Source: Halonatronomonas sp051745085
Lineage (GTDB): Bacteria; Bacillota; Halanaerobiia; Halanaerobiales; Halarsenatibacteraceae
NCBI GenBank assembly: GCA_051745085.1
Contig: JBNJDR010000021.1
Span: 1-27,768, forward strand
Length of the DNA stretch: 27,768 nt
Direction: 5' to 3'
The first letter of the stretch is position 1, and the number at the start of each line of letters is the position of its first letter. The translations under genes were made by a program, and so were the position numbers. The notes beneath the pieces are model-generated. The model was not told the origin of the DNA, did not search any database, and was given only the letters and a program-made list of their open reading frames with translations. Positions 14,608 through 22,399 of the stretch are shown piece after piece.

Positions 14608-15885
14608 TTATCTGCGCTTTATAGGTTTTAACTTATAACTGAGGGCGGCAGCTATCACAGTAAAAATGAAAAAGACGAAAAATCCCTGCTGGTACCCGGA
14701 TAAAGGATAAACCCGCGAACCAGACACCACGTCTCCTGCCCAGCTTGAATCCAGCCGCCAGCCCACCAAAAAGTTGAAGATTATCGTCCCGATAAAGGGA
14801 GCTAGATTGGTTACCCCCATCACGCTTCCCTTTAATTCCGGGAACAGCTTTTTTACGTTTCCGAAAGTTACCATCACAAACAGGGAAATGCTGCCGAAGA
14901 TGAACAAGAGAACTGCCATCGTCCACAGCGAAGGCTTGCCTCCCTGGATAACCAGGATGTAGAGCCAGACCAATGAAATGACGGTAGTGCAGATGCGCAG
15001 CATCTTGATCCGACTGCCCAATCTTCTTTCCACCCAGCCTAGAGAAGTTGCTGCGAAGATACTTCCGATGGTGATGATCAGGGCAAAATTAGCAGCCATG
15101 TTCCTGGAGAGCTCATATACCTGGGTTAAATACGGGATTATCCACAGGCCGGAAACGCTCATCATCCCACCCAGGATGGTAAAGATGATGAAAAAATAGG
15201 ACCAGAACTGCCAGCTTTTAGCCAGATAACCCATACCTTTGATAATATCAGCAAAACTTCTTTCCTCGTCTTTCACCACATTGACCGGCTCAAACCCTTT
15301 GTCCTCCGGTTTCTCCCGGACCAGAGTCCAGGCCAGGGCTGCCAGGATAAAAGTAAAGACGCCGAACATCACGTGAGACTGCCGCCAGGTCAACCAGCCT
15401 AACAGAAGGGAAAATGGTGCTGTAGCCAGTAATGCCCCTACATTCCCCATCAAAGCGGTCCAGCCGGTAAAGCTGGTAAAATATTCAGGCGGAAACCAGA
15501 TGGCGACCATTTTCAAGATGGAAACAAAGAAAGTCGCCGCTCCCACCCCGATCAGCAGCCTGCCCAGGGAAGCAAAGAGCATTCCATCGGCGAAAGCGAA
15601 AAATATGGACCCGCTGCCCATGGAGATCAAACCTACGGTGGTCACGATTCTAACTCCGAACTTATCGCTTAAGATCCCCACCGGGACCTGAAGGAACCCG
15701 TAAGCGTAGAAGTACATCGAAGTCAGGGTCCCCAACTGAACTGCAGTAAGGCCCATTTCTGTAGATAAAATGCCGGAAATAACCGCCAGCGTGTAGCGGT
15801 GAAAGAAGGCGATAAGATAACCTAAACTTAAGATAAACCAGATCAACCTTCTATATTTGACCATTTTTGCATTTGAATTAGACAA
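14608..15885 (-). CDS. Major facilitator superfamily transporter
   Basis: A 425-aa, 12-TM MFS carrier. FFHRYTLAVISGIL lies near residue 28, followed by the loop-2/3 signature GILSDKFGVR (near 72), and ERRLGSRIKM marks the equivalent loop in the second half. The type is the anion:cation symporter/nitrate-sugar-phosphate group in general appearance, but the substrate is not evident. The start is TTG at 15885 with TGGGGT upstream; a later ATG has no ribosome site. It sits between a methyltransferase (31 bp upstream) and the M20 amidohydrolase and is probably co-transcribed with both. Confidence 0.88.
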   Translation of the reverse strand: MSNSNAKMVKYRRLIWFILSLGYLIAFFHRYTLAVISGILSTEMGLTAVQLGTLTSMYFYAYGFLQVPVGILSDKFGVRIVTTVGLISMGSGSIFFAFADGMLFASLGRLLIGVGAATFFVSILKMVAIWFPPEYFTSFTGWTALMGNVGALLATAPFSLLLGWLTWRQSHVMFGVFTFILAALAWTLVREKPEDKGFEPVNVVKDEERSFADIIKGMGYLAKSWQFWSYFFIIFTILGGMMSVSGLWIIPYLTQVYELSRNMAANFALIITIGSIFAATSLGWVERRLGSRIKMLRICTTVISLVWLYILVIQGGKPSLWTMAVLLFIFGSISLFVMVTFGNVKKLFPELKGSVMGVTNLAPFIGTIIFNFLVGWRLDSSWAGDVVSGSRVYPLSGYQQGFFVFFIFTVIAAALSYKLKPIKRR

Positions 15886-15916
15886 AATAAAACCCCATTT
15901 CTCTTAAACCTTCATT

Positions 15917-16666
15917 CTAAGTATTTTTCTTTCTACTGATGACCATTAACTCCATCTCATCTAAATTAAGTTTTTCTCTGTTCCAGCAGCCGGCTGTTCC
16001 GCCCCACATATTTTCCACCTGGAAACCGCTTGCTTTTAACATATGAACCAGCTCAGAGCCAACAAATCCCTTCTGCTGAATCATAACTTCAGGATCGGCA
16101 TCCGGGAGCAGTTCCTGTAAGGGCATGGTTTCCACCAGGGTATGGGGATCGAACTTACCTGATTCCACATCTTCCTGGCTGTAGCTTCTTGCTTTCCGCA
16201 AGCCGTTTAAAGCCGTGAGGATAAATTGGGCGCCCGGCTTCAAGACCGCCTGGATATTCTTTAAGATCTGTAAATCTCGGGTTAAAGGATCATCACCCAT
16301 AGAGAGTAACCCAAAGGCTCCTTCACATAAACAGATAGCTCCATCGTATTTAGTTTCCAGATGAAAGTCAACCGCGTTCGCCTGGATGAACTCCACCTCC
16401 AGACCTTCCTCGTTTGCGATTTCCCTGCCTTCAGCTAACATTTCTTCCGATAGGTCTAATCCCGTAACCTGGTAGCCCCGACGGGATAATTCCAGAGAAT
16501 GACGGCCTGTACCGCAGCCGACATCTAAAATCTTCGCCCCGGGCTCCAACTTAAGTTCCTCTTCTATAAAATCTACTTCTTCTATGGTAGCGCTAGTAAA
16601 ACAGTTATCCATATATTCTGGGGCATGTTCTTTAAAAAACTTCTTCCATCCATGTTCTTGTGTCAA
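15917..16666 (-). CDS. Class I SAM-dependent methyltransferase
   Basis: A 249-aa Rossmann-fold methyltransferase. Motif I is ILDVGCGTGRHSLELSRRGY (near residue 46), followed by the acidic motif VTGLDLSEEML and motif FIQANAVDF. The middle segment AICLCEGAFGLL corresponds to post-motif IV. The substrate is unknown; UbiE/small-molecule methylase types share this form. The start is TTG at 16666, with AAAGGA 9-10 bases upstream. It is the first of three leftward genes (with the MFS and M20 genes), so methylation may be part of handling the imported compound, which is inference. Confidence 0.87.
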   Translation of the reverse strand: MTQEHGWKKFFKEHAPEYMDNCFTSATIEEVDFIEEELKLEPGAKILDVGCGTGRHSLELSRRGYQVTGLDLSEEMLAEGREIANEEGLEVEFIQANAVDFHLETKYDGAICLCEGAFGLLSMGDDPLTRDLQILKNIQAVLKPGAQFILTALNGLRKARSYSQEDVESGKFDPHTLVETMPLQELLPDADPEVMIQQKGFVGSELVHMLKASGFQVENMWGGTAGCWNREKLNLDEMELMVISRKKNT

Positions 16667-16740
16667 TTTTAATCATCCTTTCCTATTATTTATTTCTTTT
16701 TCTATCGCCTTTATCCTGCATAAAAGTTGGTTTAAACAAG

Positions 16741-16769
16741 AAAAAACCGCTCAGAGTTAACCTGAGCGG
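16741..16769 (-). terminator. Terminator after the duplicated membrane protein gene
   Basis: An 8-bp perfect stem CCGCTCAG / CTGAGCGG with a 7-base loop, followed on the minus strand by TTTTTT. Confidence 0.88.
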
Positions 16770-16794
16770 AAAATAGCAGAAATATAAACTTATC

Positions 16795-17829
16795 CTATTT
16801 ATTATCAGTTTCAGGCTGACAATTAATCTGTCCTAACCGACAGGGAACTTTAAGGAAGATAAACTCCCGGATCGGTCTGCGGATTTTTTGATAAAATAAA
16901 ACCAGACCGTTTACCGTCATAACTGAGGCGAAAGCGGTGGTACCTAATTTCCCTCCCACTCCATTAAGATAGGGGGAGGTGAAGATAAAAATGACGGCAG
17001 CGAGAACTCCCGCTCCAGCCATCAAAAATTCGTTGCTTATCCTCTGCCGGGATGACATCCCGGCGAAAGAAGCGCAAAAAACCATAACAGCCAGGGTTGC
17101 CCCGTAAGCTGGATATATCAGCGGTAAAACCAGGGCTGCGCTTAAACCAACCAGACCAGAACTGAACACAGCACTGTAATCCAGGCGGACATTGAGGATA
17201 TAGGTTACGACCGCACCCACCACACTATAAGCAACCAGTAAAACCGCCAGGTTACCCTGGGGAACAGCACTTGAAACGAAGGGCTGACCGGTCAAAAATA
17301 CCGCCACAACCGAACCTGTGAAGGCGGTGGTACCTAACTTACCTCCTAAGCCAGAATAGGCGAACTTATCGATCACGTAAATGACCCCGCTGATCACTGC
17401 CGCCAGCAGCAGGAAACCATAACCGGTTAACCCCGGGGCAGCCATCCCGACGAAAGAGCCACAGAAAGCCGGGACCTCATACTTAGGAACGATAAAGTGG
17501 GCAGCCAGGCCGATTAATGCTGAGGCTAAAACGGCAGAAAGTCCAAACTCAAGGGAAAGAAAAAAGGTAGTAAGACCGCCGCCAATCACAGCCCAAAAGT
17601 TAAGAAAATCCACTTTAGTGAACGCTGCTAACCCACCCCAATTTTTAGAGGTCAAACTCTTCCACTCTACTTTTGATTCGTAGATGAAAGCAAAATATAT
17701 TAAAATAAAAAAGAAACCAAAACTTATGGGTAAGGAAGAAGTAAAGCCTAACATAAACGCGAATAATAAAGATAAGGTCATAAAATTCATCAGGATAAAT
17801 CCTGTTTTAAATAAGATCAATTTAAACAC
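16795..17829 (-). CDS. Polytopic membrane protein with internal duplication, function unknown
   Basis: A 344-aa protein with about ten hydrophobic segments; I cannot assign it to a family. It contains two related halves. Residues 98-170 and 219-300 both run SAV(L/F)-SxG/A-L(I/V)GL-A, then (C)xSFxGM, then a hydrophobic pair, and end in the identical nonapeptide GGKLGTTAF (162-170 and 292-300). The conserved Gly-Gly-Lys-Leu-Gly-Thr-Thr could form a substrate or ion path, as re-entrant Gly-rich loops do in duplicated channels and carriers. The start is uncertain: GTG at 17829 is given, but TTG at 17820 behind GGGGTG or a later ATG are possible. It has its own promoter and terminator, so it is a monocistronic unit. 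Confidence 0.75.
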   Translation of the reverse strand: MFKLILFKTGFILMNFMTLSLLFAFMLGFTSSLPISFGFFFILIYFAFIYESKVEWKSLTSKNWGGLAAFTKVDFLNFWAVIGGGLTTFFLSLEFGLSAVLASALIGLAAHFIVPKYEVPAFCGSFVGMAAPGLTGYGFLLLAAVISGVIYVIDKFAYSGLGGKLGTTAFTGSVVAVFLTGQPFVSSAVPQGNLAVLLVAYSVVGAVVTYILNVRLDYSAVFSSGLVGLSAALVLPLIYPAYGATLAVMVFCASFAGMSSRQRISNEFLMAGAGVLAAVIFIFTSPYLNGVGGKLGTTAFASVMTVNGLVLFYQKIRRPIREFIFLKVPCRLGQINCQPETDNK

Positions 17830-17854
17830 CCCATTAGAAGATAACTCTATCTAT

Positions 17855-17883
17855 AAAATATCATAAATCCATTTTATAGTCAA
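17855..17883 (-). promoter_or_regulatory. Promoter of the duplicated membrane protein gene
   Basis: On the minus strand -35 TTGACT (17883-17878), a 17-bp spacer and -10 TATTTT (17860-17855). Confidence 0.6.
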
Positions 17884-17898
17884 GTAATCTACTCGGGT

Positions 17899-18333
17899 TT
17901 AAAAGATCTGATATAGGAGCAGCCCCACTACCATCAAGATAAGCCCCATTATCTTCAGAAAACTCACACTGACGATGGCCTCCCCAAATAAGCCAAAGTA
18001 ATCGATCAGGAAGCCCCCGATGATCTGGGTTACCACTACGATCGTAATCGCGTAACTTACGCCCAGCAGGCTAATCCCCTGCATCACCGCGAAGATGATC
18101 AGCGCTCCAAATACTCCCCCCAGCAGATAATAGGGCGGTACCGCGGTTAATCCACCGAAAGAAGCTGAATTACTTATAAACAATAAGACCATGAGGGCGA
18201 AAGCAAAGCCTGACCCGTGCACGAATACGTTAGACGGCCACAGACCTGCTGTTTCACCTAATCTGGCATTGAAAACCGACTGTAATACGATAAAGATTCC
18301 GGCCATTATAGAAAATAAGATCCCCTGCAGCAT
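17899..18333 (-). CDS. Half-size DMT-family transporter (DUF606/YdcZ)
   Basis: A 144-aa protein with five hydrophobic segments, the size and pattern of DUF606 (YdcZ-like) proteins of the drug/metabolite transporter superfamily. These work as dimers or pairs of half-size units. QSVFNARLGE near the start and QIIGGFLIDYFGLFG near residue 108 are typical. The start is ATG at 18333 behind AGGAGAGA. A longer frame from 18396 would overlap the racemase gene and add an unlikely soluble N-terminus. The upstream gene's TAG stop is part of this ribosome site, so the two are translationally coupled. Confidence 0.85.
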   Translation of the reverse strand: MLQGILFSIMAGIFIVLQSVFNARLGETAGLWPSNVFVHGSGFAFALMVLLFISNSASFGGLTAVPPYYLLGGVFGALIIFAVMQGISLLGVSYAITIVVVTQIIGGFLIDYFGLFGEAIVSVSFLKIMGLILMVVGLLLYQIF

Positions 18334-18346
18334 ATAATTATCTCTC

Positions 18347-19090
18347 CTATGATTTATAGAATACGTTGTTGGTCTGCACAACGCCTGAATAGACATAATT
18401 TATCAGGGTTAAGAAGTCAAATACAGGTAGATTAGTTGCTGACTGGATGGCCGCGGAATAAGGGGGGAGCACACTGCATTCCACCAAAAAAGCCTCTACT
18501 CCCTCTTCAGCTACCATTTCCTCAGCCAGGTCTACCATCTCTTCTTCCATAAGTACCGGATCAAGTTCTGGCTTTTCCCCGATGATAACTTCGTTAAAGT
18601 GGGGTTTCTTCTCCATCCCCCCTACAACTAACCGTTCTTGAGTTTCCGGACTAATGCCTACTCCGGTAAAATGTTTTTTTCCTAAAGCATCGGAATTAGC
18701 AGTTATAATCCCAATTTTCTTCTGCCGCCCGAGCATAGTGTCCAGCAGGGGAATCTGAAGCAGGGAGGACATGAAAGCAGGCACATTTAAAGATTTAGCC
18801 ATCTCATCCTGCAAAACTGCCATAAAACCGCAATCTCCTGTTACAGCTTTAACCCCGGCATCTTCCAGTTCTCTCCCGGCCTGCTTAAACTGTTTCAGTA
18901 ACCTGGTCGGATCAGAAAACATCTCAGAGATAGTGGCTTCTTCTATCACTTTATAGCGGACGGGGTAATCGTAACTTAAAGCACAGGCGACATCGCCTGG
19001 GATCGTTGGAGTTACTGTTTTCAAAAGGATGATACCGATCGCTTCTCCAAAACTAACCTGGTTGGTGTTAGGTGATTTCAGTAAAGTCAT
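18347..19090 (-). CDS. Aspartate/glutamate racemase superfamily protein
   Basis: A 247-aa protein of the Asp/Glu/hydantoin racemase superfamily. The two catalytic-type cysteines are in VTGDCGFM (near residue 82) and LVECSVLPPY (near 203), flanked by the usual IGIITANSDAL segment. Members racemise amino acids or hydantoins, or act as maleate isomerases and decarboxylases, so the exact reaction is open. ATG at 19090 follows GAGAGGAG. It is coupled to a half-size DMT transporter, which might export or import the product. It is divergent from the secreted esterase-like gene. Confidence 0.82.
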   Translation of the reverse strand: MTLLKSPNTNQVSFGEAIGIILLKTVTPTIPGDVACALSYDYPVRYKVIEEATISEMFSDPTRLLKQFKQAGRELEDAGVKAVTGDCGFMAVLQDEMAKSLNVPAFMSSLLQIPLLDTMLGRQKKIGIITANSDALGKKHFTGVGISPETQERLVVGGMEKKPHFNEVIIGEKPELDPVLMEEEMVDLAEEMVAEEGVEAFLVECSVLPPYSAAIQSATNLPVFDFLTLINYVYSGVVQTNNVFYKS

Positions 19091-19158
19091 GTTATGATCT
19101 CCTCTCTTTGATTTGCTTCATTATTTCTCTTTATTAATATATTATACTTTTAGCGCTG

Positions 19159-19185
19159 TTGTCCTGCATAATAATATGGTAAAAT
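19159..19185 (+). promoter_or_regulatory. Extended -10 promoter for the secreted esterase-like gene
   Basis: TGGTAAAAT gives a TGn extended -10 (TAAAAT at 19180-19185). A TTGTCC at 19159-19164 is 15 bp upstream, short of ideal but acceptable for an extended -10 promoter. Confidence 0.45.
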
Positions 19186-19217
19186 AAAACTACACTAAGA
19201 TAAAGGGGTTGGATAAA

Positions 19218-20423
19218 ATGTTATCCAAATATTTTATTGTCAGTCTAATCACCATGTTATTTTTACTTATCTATATCTTACATTCCCCAGGTATAAGCGC
19301 AAACGAGATCAACATCAATGATCTTCAAGATATAATAACTCAAGAAACCATTTACTTTGCCCAGGAAGTACCAGAGGACGTTTACGAAAAGCTGGGAGGT
19401 TATAATGCTTTGATCTTCGGAGAGTATCACGATATTTCTGGACACCAGGAATTACTTGCTGCCCTTCTCCCCGGTTTACATGAGCAGGGCTACCGCTACC
19501 TCCTCCTGGAATTCCCCCATGCCTACAGCTGGATCTTCGATGGTTATATCAACGTCAATCAAGGCATAGAACTTCCAGAAGGGGTAAGGCGGACTTACGG
19601 CGTACTCTTAGAGGCTATTAAAGAATATAATCTAAGGCTTGAACCAGAGGAAAGATTCGTAGTTAAAGCCATCGACATCAATCATTACTCTAACATCTTC
19701 GTTAGTTCTCTGGCCGGACTGGCTCGACAGAGGGAGAACACGGAAATCCTCCAGGAATTTGTAGAGCAGGCCCGGGATGACGAAAACTACCGCCGCATAT
19801 TTACTGACATGGAAACCGAGATTTTGAATCATCGTAATGAATATAAGGAAAAATGGGGTGAAGCATATTTTAGAGAGTTGGAAGATATGCTCTATGCCGA
19901 AAGCAGATCGATCAAGGTCCGCAACAGCACCGAACTCTTCGATCTAAAAACCAGACGCCGGGAGCAGGTTATCAAGGATATCGTGGATAGATATTTGGAG
20001 TGGGCCTATCAGGTTATCATCAATACCGGCTATTATCACGCCCAGCGGGAATACCGGTTCGGCACCAAACAGGAATGGTTGGGAGAATACCTGGCCGACC
20101 CTGACCACTATATCACTCAAGGCAACATTTTATCGCTGGTGGTTGCTCCCACCCGGGGCAAAATGAAATTTGATCAGGAAGTTAAAGAGTTTTCTCTGCC
20201 TGAATATGATTTGACAGATCCGGAAAATATAGAGCAGGCAGACCTCTTCTCGCTGATCGCGGCCAACGCTCATGATCAAATCGGATTTCTAACCCTGGAA
20301 AACCCTTATTTTCTTGAACATCCAGTCAAAGTCAACTTTCATTTCTTAGAACTGGAGTATAAAGTTAAAAACCAATTTGATGGCTTCTTTCTCCTGCCTG
20401 AAGTTGAATATATCGGGGAATAA
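19218..20423 (+). CDS. Secreted erythromycin-esterase/ChaN-like protein
   Basis: A 401-aa protein with a signal peptide (about residues 1-28, ending SPGISA). Motifs fit the EreA/ChaN/TIKI-type fold: GEYHD (68-72), LLLEFPHA (95-102), AIDINH (near 151-156) and NTGYYHA (near 268-274). These supply the His and Glu residues that line the active site in this superfamily. Because of the signal peptide, action is outside the cytoplasm; macrolide esterases are cytoplasmic, so antibiotic resistance is doubtful, and a peptidase, haem-binding or envelope role is possible. ATG at 19218 lies 9 bases after AAGGGG; a TTG at 19209 abuts that site. It is the only rightward gene in the right-hand two-thirds of the window. 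Confidence 0.75.
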   Translation: MLSKYFIVSLITMLFLLIYILHSPGISANEININDLQDIITQETIYFAQEVPEDVYEKLGGYNALIFGEYHDISGHQELLAALLPGLHEQGYRYLLLEFPHAYSWIFDGYINVNQGIELPEGVRRTYGVLLEAIKEYNLRLEPEERFVVKAIDINHYSNIFVSSLAGLARQRENTEILQEFVEQARDDENYRRIFTDMETEILNHRNEYKEKWGEAYFRELEDMLYAESRSIKVRNSTELFDLKTRRREQVIKDIVDRYLEWAYQVIINTGYYHAQREYRFGTKQEWLGEYLADPDHYITQGNILSLVVAPTRGKMKFDQEVKEFSLPEYDLTDPENIEQADLFSLIAANAHDQIGFLTLENPYFLEHPVKVNFHFLELEYKVKNQFDGFFLLPEVEYIGE

Positions 20424-20432
20424 GAATAAGGA

Positions 20433-20459
20433 AAAGCCCTGCAGAAACTGCAGGGCTTT
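20433..20459. terminator. Bidirectional terminator between the esterase-like gene and rbsB
   Basis: A perfect 12-bp stem AAAGCCCTGCAG / CTGCAGGGCTTT with an AAA loop. T-rich tails lie on both strands, so it serves the two converging transcripts. Confidence 0.9.
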
Positions 20460-20488
20460 ATCTTATATATTTACTATTAAAATTTAAG

Positions 20489-21382
20489 CTACTCAGTGAT
20501 CAACTCTAAAGGAACGGGGATAAACTCTTCTACTTCTTCTCCCTCAAGATAAGCTACGGCTTTTTCTACGGCCAGTCTCCCCATTTCTCTGGGCTGCTGA
20601 GCTATGGTAGCTGCCATTCTGCCTTCTTCTACGGCCTCCAGAGCATCATCGATCGCATCAAAACCAACCACGGTAATTTCATCTGAGCGGTCAGCTCCAT
20701 CGATGGCTTCAACAGCGCCTAAAGCCATTTCATCATTATGGGCGAAAACAGCGTCGATATTTTGATGGGCTTCCAATAGATCTTCCATTACACTCATGCC
20801 TTCCGATCTATTGAAGTCAGCGGGCTGACGAGCGATTATTTCGATCCCGTCTATTTCGTCCATGACTTCATTGAAACCGTTACCTCTTTCCCGGGCGGCT
20901 GAAGTACCGGGAATACCTTCTAATTCTATGACGCGGCCTTCGTTGTTGAGCAGATCAGCTAAATATTCAGCGGCCATCCTTCCACCTTCAGTGTTATCTG
21001 AAGCTATATGAACATCTACTTCAGTAGCTGCACCTCTATCAACTGTGATAACTGGTATATTGTTCATTTTAGCTTCTTCGATCGCCGGAACTATTGCATC
21101 TCCATCAACTGGATTAATTGCGATTAAATCCATGCCTCTGATAACTAAGTCTTCAATACTGCTCATCTGAGTAGCTGCATCATCACTGGCATCGACTACT
21201 TCTAATTCTACTCCCAGTTCATCGGCTGCTTCCTGGGCTCCATCTCTCAAGTCTACGAAGAAGGGATTGTCTAAAGTTGAAACGGCCAGTCCGATTTGAT
21301 AATCCTGAGCTTCCACGGTTCCAGCAAAACCTGCCACCATCATAACAGCAGCAACGATAACCAATGTCATCAGTTTTCTCAT
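20489..21382 (-). CDS. rbsB: Ribose ABC transporter substrate-binding protein
   Basis: A 297-aa periplasmic-binding protein of the ribose/galactose group. A signal peptide covers residues 1-25 (cleavage VEA before QDYQIGL) and has no lipobox. Ligand-loop landmarks are STLDNPFFVDLRDGAQ, AINPVDGDAIVPAIEEA, TVDRG, PGTSAARERGNGF and AHNDEMALGAVEAI. The mature protein is strongly acidic, as in salt-adapted bacteria. It is last in the rbsRKDACB operon, 47 bp after rbsC. ATG follows AAGGAGG. The ABC partner genes confirm the role; strict ribose specificity is inferred from rbsD and rbsK. Confidence 0.95.
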   Translation of the reverse strand: MRKLMTLVIVAAVMMVAGFAGTVEAQDYQIGLAVSTLDNPFFVDLRDGAQEAADELGVELEVVDASDDAATQMSSIEDLVIRGMDLIAINPVDGDAIVPAIEEAKMNNIPVITVDRGAATEVDVHIASDNTEGGRMAAEYLADLLNNEGRVIELEGIPGTSAARERGNGFNEVMDEIDGIEIIARQPADFNRSEGMSVMEDLLEAHQNIDAVFAHNDEMALGAVEAIDGADRSDEITVVGFDAIDDALEAVEEGRMAATIAQQPREMGRLAVEKAVAYLEGEEVEEFIPVPLELITE

Positions 21383-21429
21383 TATTTTCTACCTCCTTGA
21401 AGGATTTTTGAGAAGCTGTTCTCTATATC

Positions 21430-22398
21430 TCAATCGCGGTGCTGTAAACTATCTAAGAGAACCGCGATTAGGATAACAACGCCTTTTGCTACTTCCTGAT
21501 AAAAAGAAGCAACACCTAACAGGTTAAGACTATTATTCAAAACCCCGATTATTAGGGCTCCAACTAAAGTGCCGGTTACACTACCTTTACCGCCAACCAG
21601 GCTGGTCCCACCGAGGACTACCATGGCGATAACATCTAATTCATAACCCACCCCGGCGGTAGGCTGGGCCGAGTTAAGCCGGGAAGTAAGGATGATTCCA
21701 CTTAGGGCTGCTAAAAATCCACTGATCACATAGACCATGATTTTAATTCTGTCGGTATTGATTCCAGCCAGCCGGGCAGCCTGCCTATTACCTCCTACAG
21801 CATAGACATAACGCCCAAAAGTTGTCCGGGTCAATATGAAATAGCCGGCTGCGATGATAACTAAAAAGATTATAACAGGAACTGGAATCCTGCCGATACG
21901 GCCGCCCCCGATAAACCTGAAAGTAGGTTCAAATCCAGAAATCGGACGGCCCCCGGTATAGACGAGAGTAAGACCTCTAGCTATGCTCATCATGGCCAGG
22001 GTGACTATAAAGTCGGGTAGTTTAGCTTTAGAAATCATTATCCCGTTAAATAAACCTAGACCTGAACCGGCAGCCAGACCGGCAAGAATAGCTACGATCA
22101 TGCTGGATCCACCACTGATCATCCCGGCGGTGATAGCACCACTGATAGCTAGCAGTGATCCAACCGAAAGGTCGATCCCCTGGGAAAGAATAACCATGGT
22201 CATTCCAACGGCCATCGTTCCCATGATCGATACCTGCCTGACTATATTCAACAGGTTAGGGATGGTCAAAAAGTGATCGCTTAAAAAGGACATTACTATT
22301 ATCATAGCCAGCAGTCCCAATCCAGCTTTAAACCGGCTTATGAGTTTTATTATCGTTTTTGTAGTCCGTTGTTTTTTAATTCCATCTTCAGCCTGCAA
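21430..22398 (-). CDS. rbsC: Ribose ABC transporter permease
   Basis: A 322-aa polytopic inner-membrane protein of the RbsC/AraH family. The signature GQGIDLSVGSLLAISGAITAG is near residue 65; later conserved pieces are YAVGGNRQAARLAGIN, ALSGIILTSRLNSAQPTAG and VIGGTSL-like VVLGGTSLVGGKGS. The start is TTG at 22398, one base after the rbsA stop, with the ribosome site inside the end of rbsA (AGGGGG). Confidence 0.95.
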   Translation of the reverse strand: MQAEDGIKKQRTTKTIIKLISRFKAGLGLLAMIIVMSFLSDHFLTIPNLLNIVRQVSIMGTMAVGMTMVILSQGIDLSVGSLLAISGAITAGMISGGSSMIVAILAGLAAGSGLGLFNGIMISKAKLPDFIVTLAMMSIARGLTLVYTGGRPISGFEPTFRFIGGGRIGRIPVPVIIFLVIIAAGYFILTRTTFGRYVYAVGGNRQAARLAGINTDRIKIMVYVISGFLAALSGIILTSRLNSAQPTAGVGYELDVIAMVVLGGTSLVGGKGSVTGTLVGALIIGVLNNSLNLLGVASFYQEVAKGVVILIAVLLDSLQHRD

Positions 22399-22399
22399 T

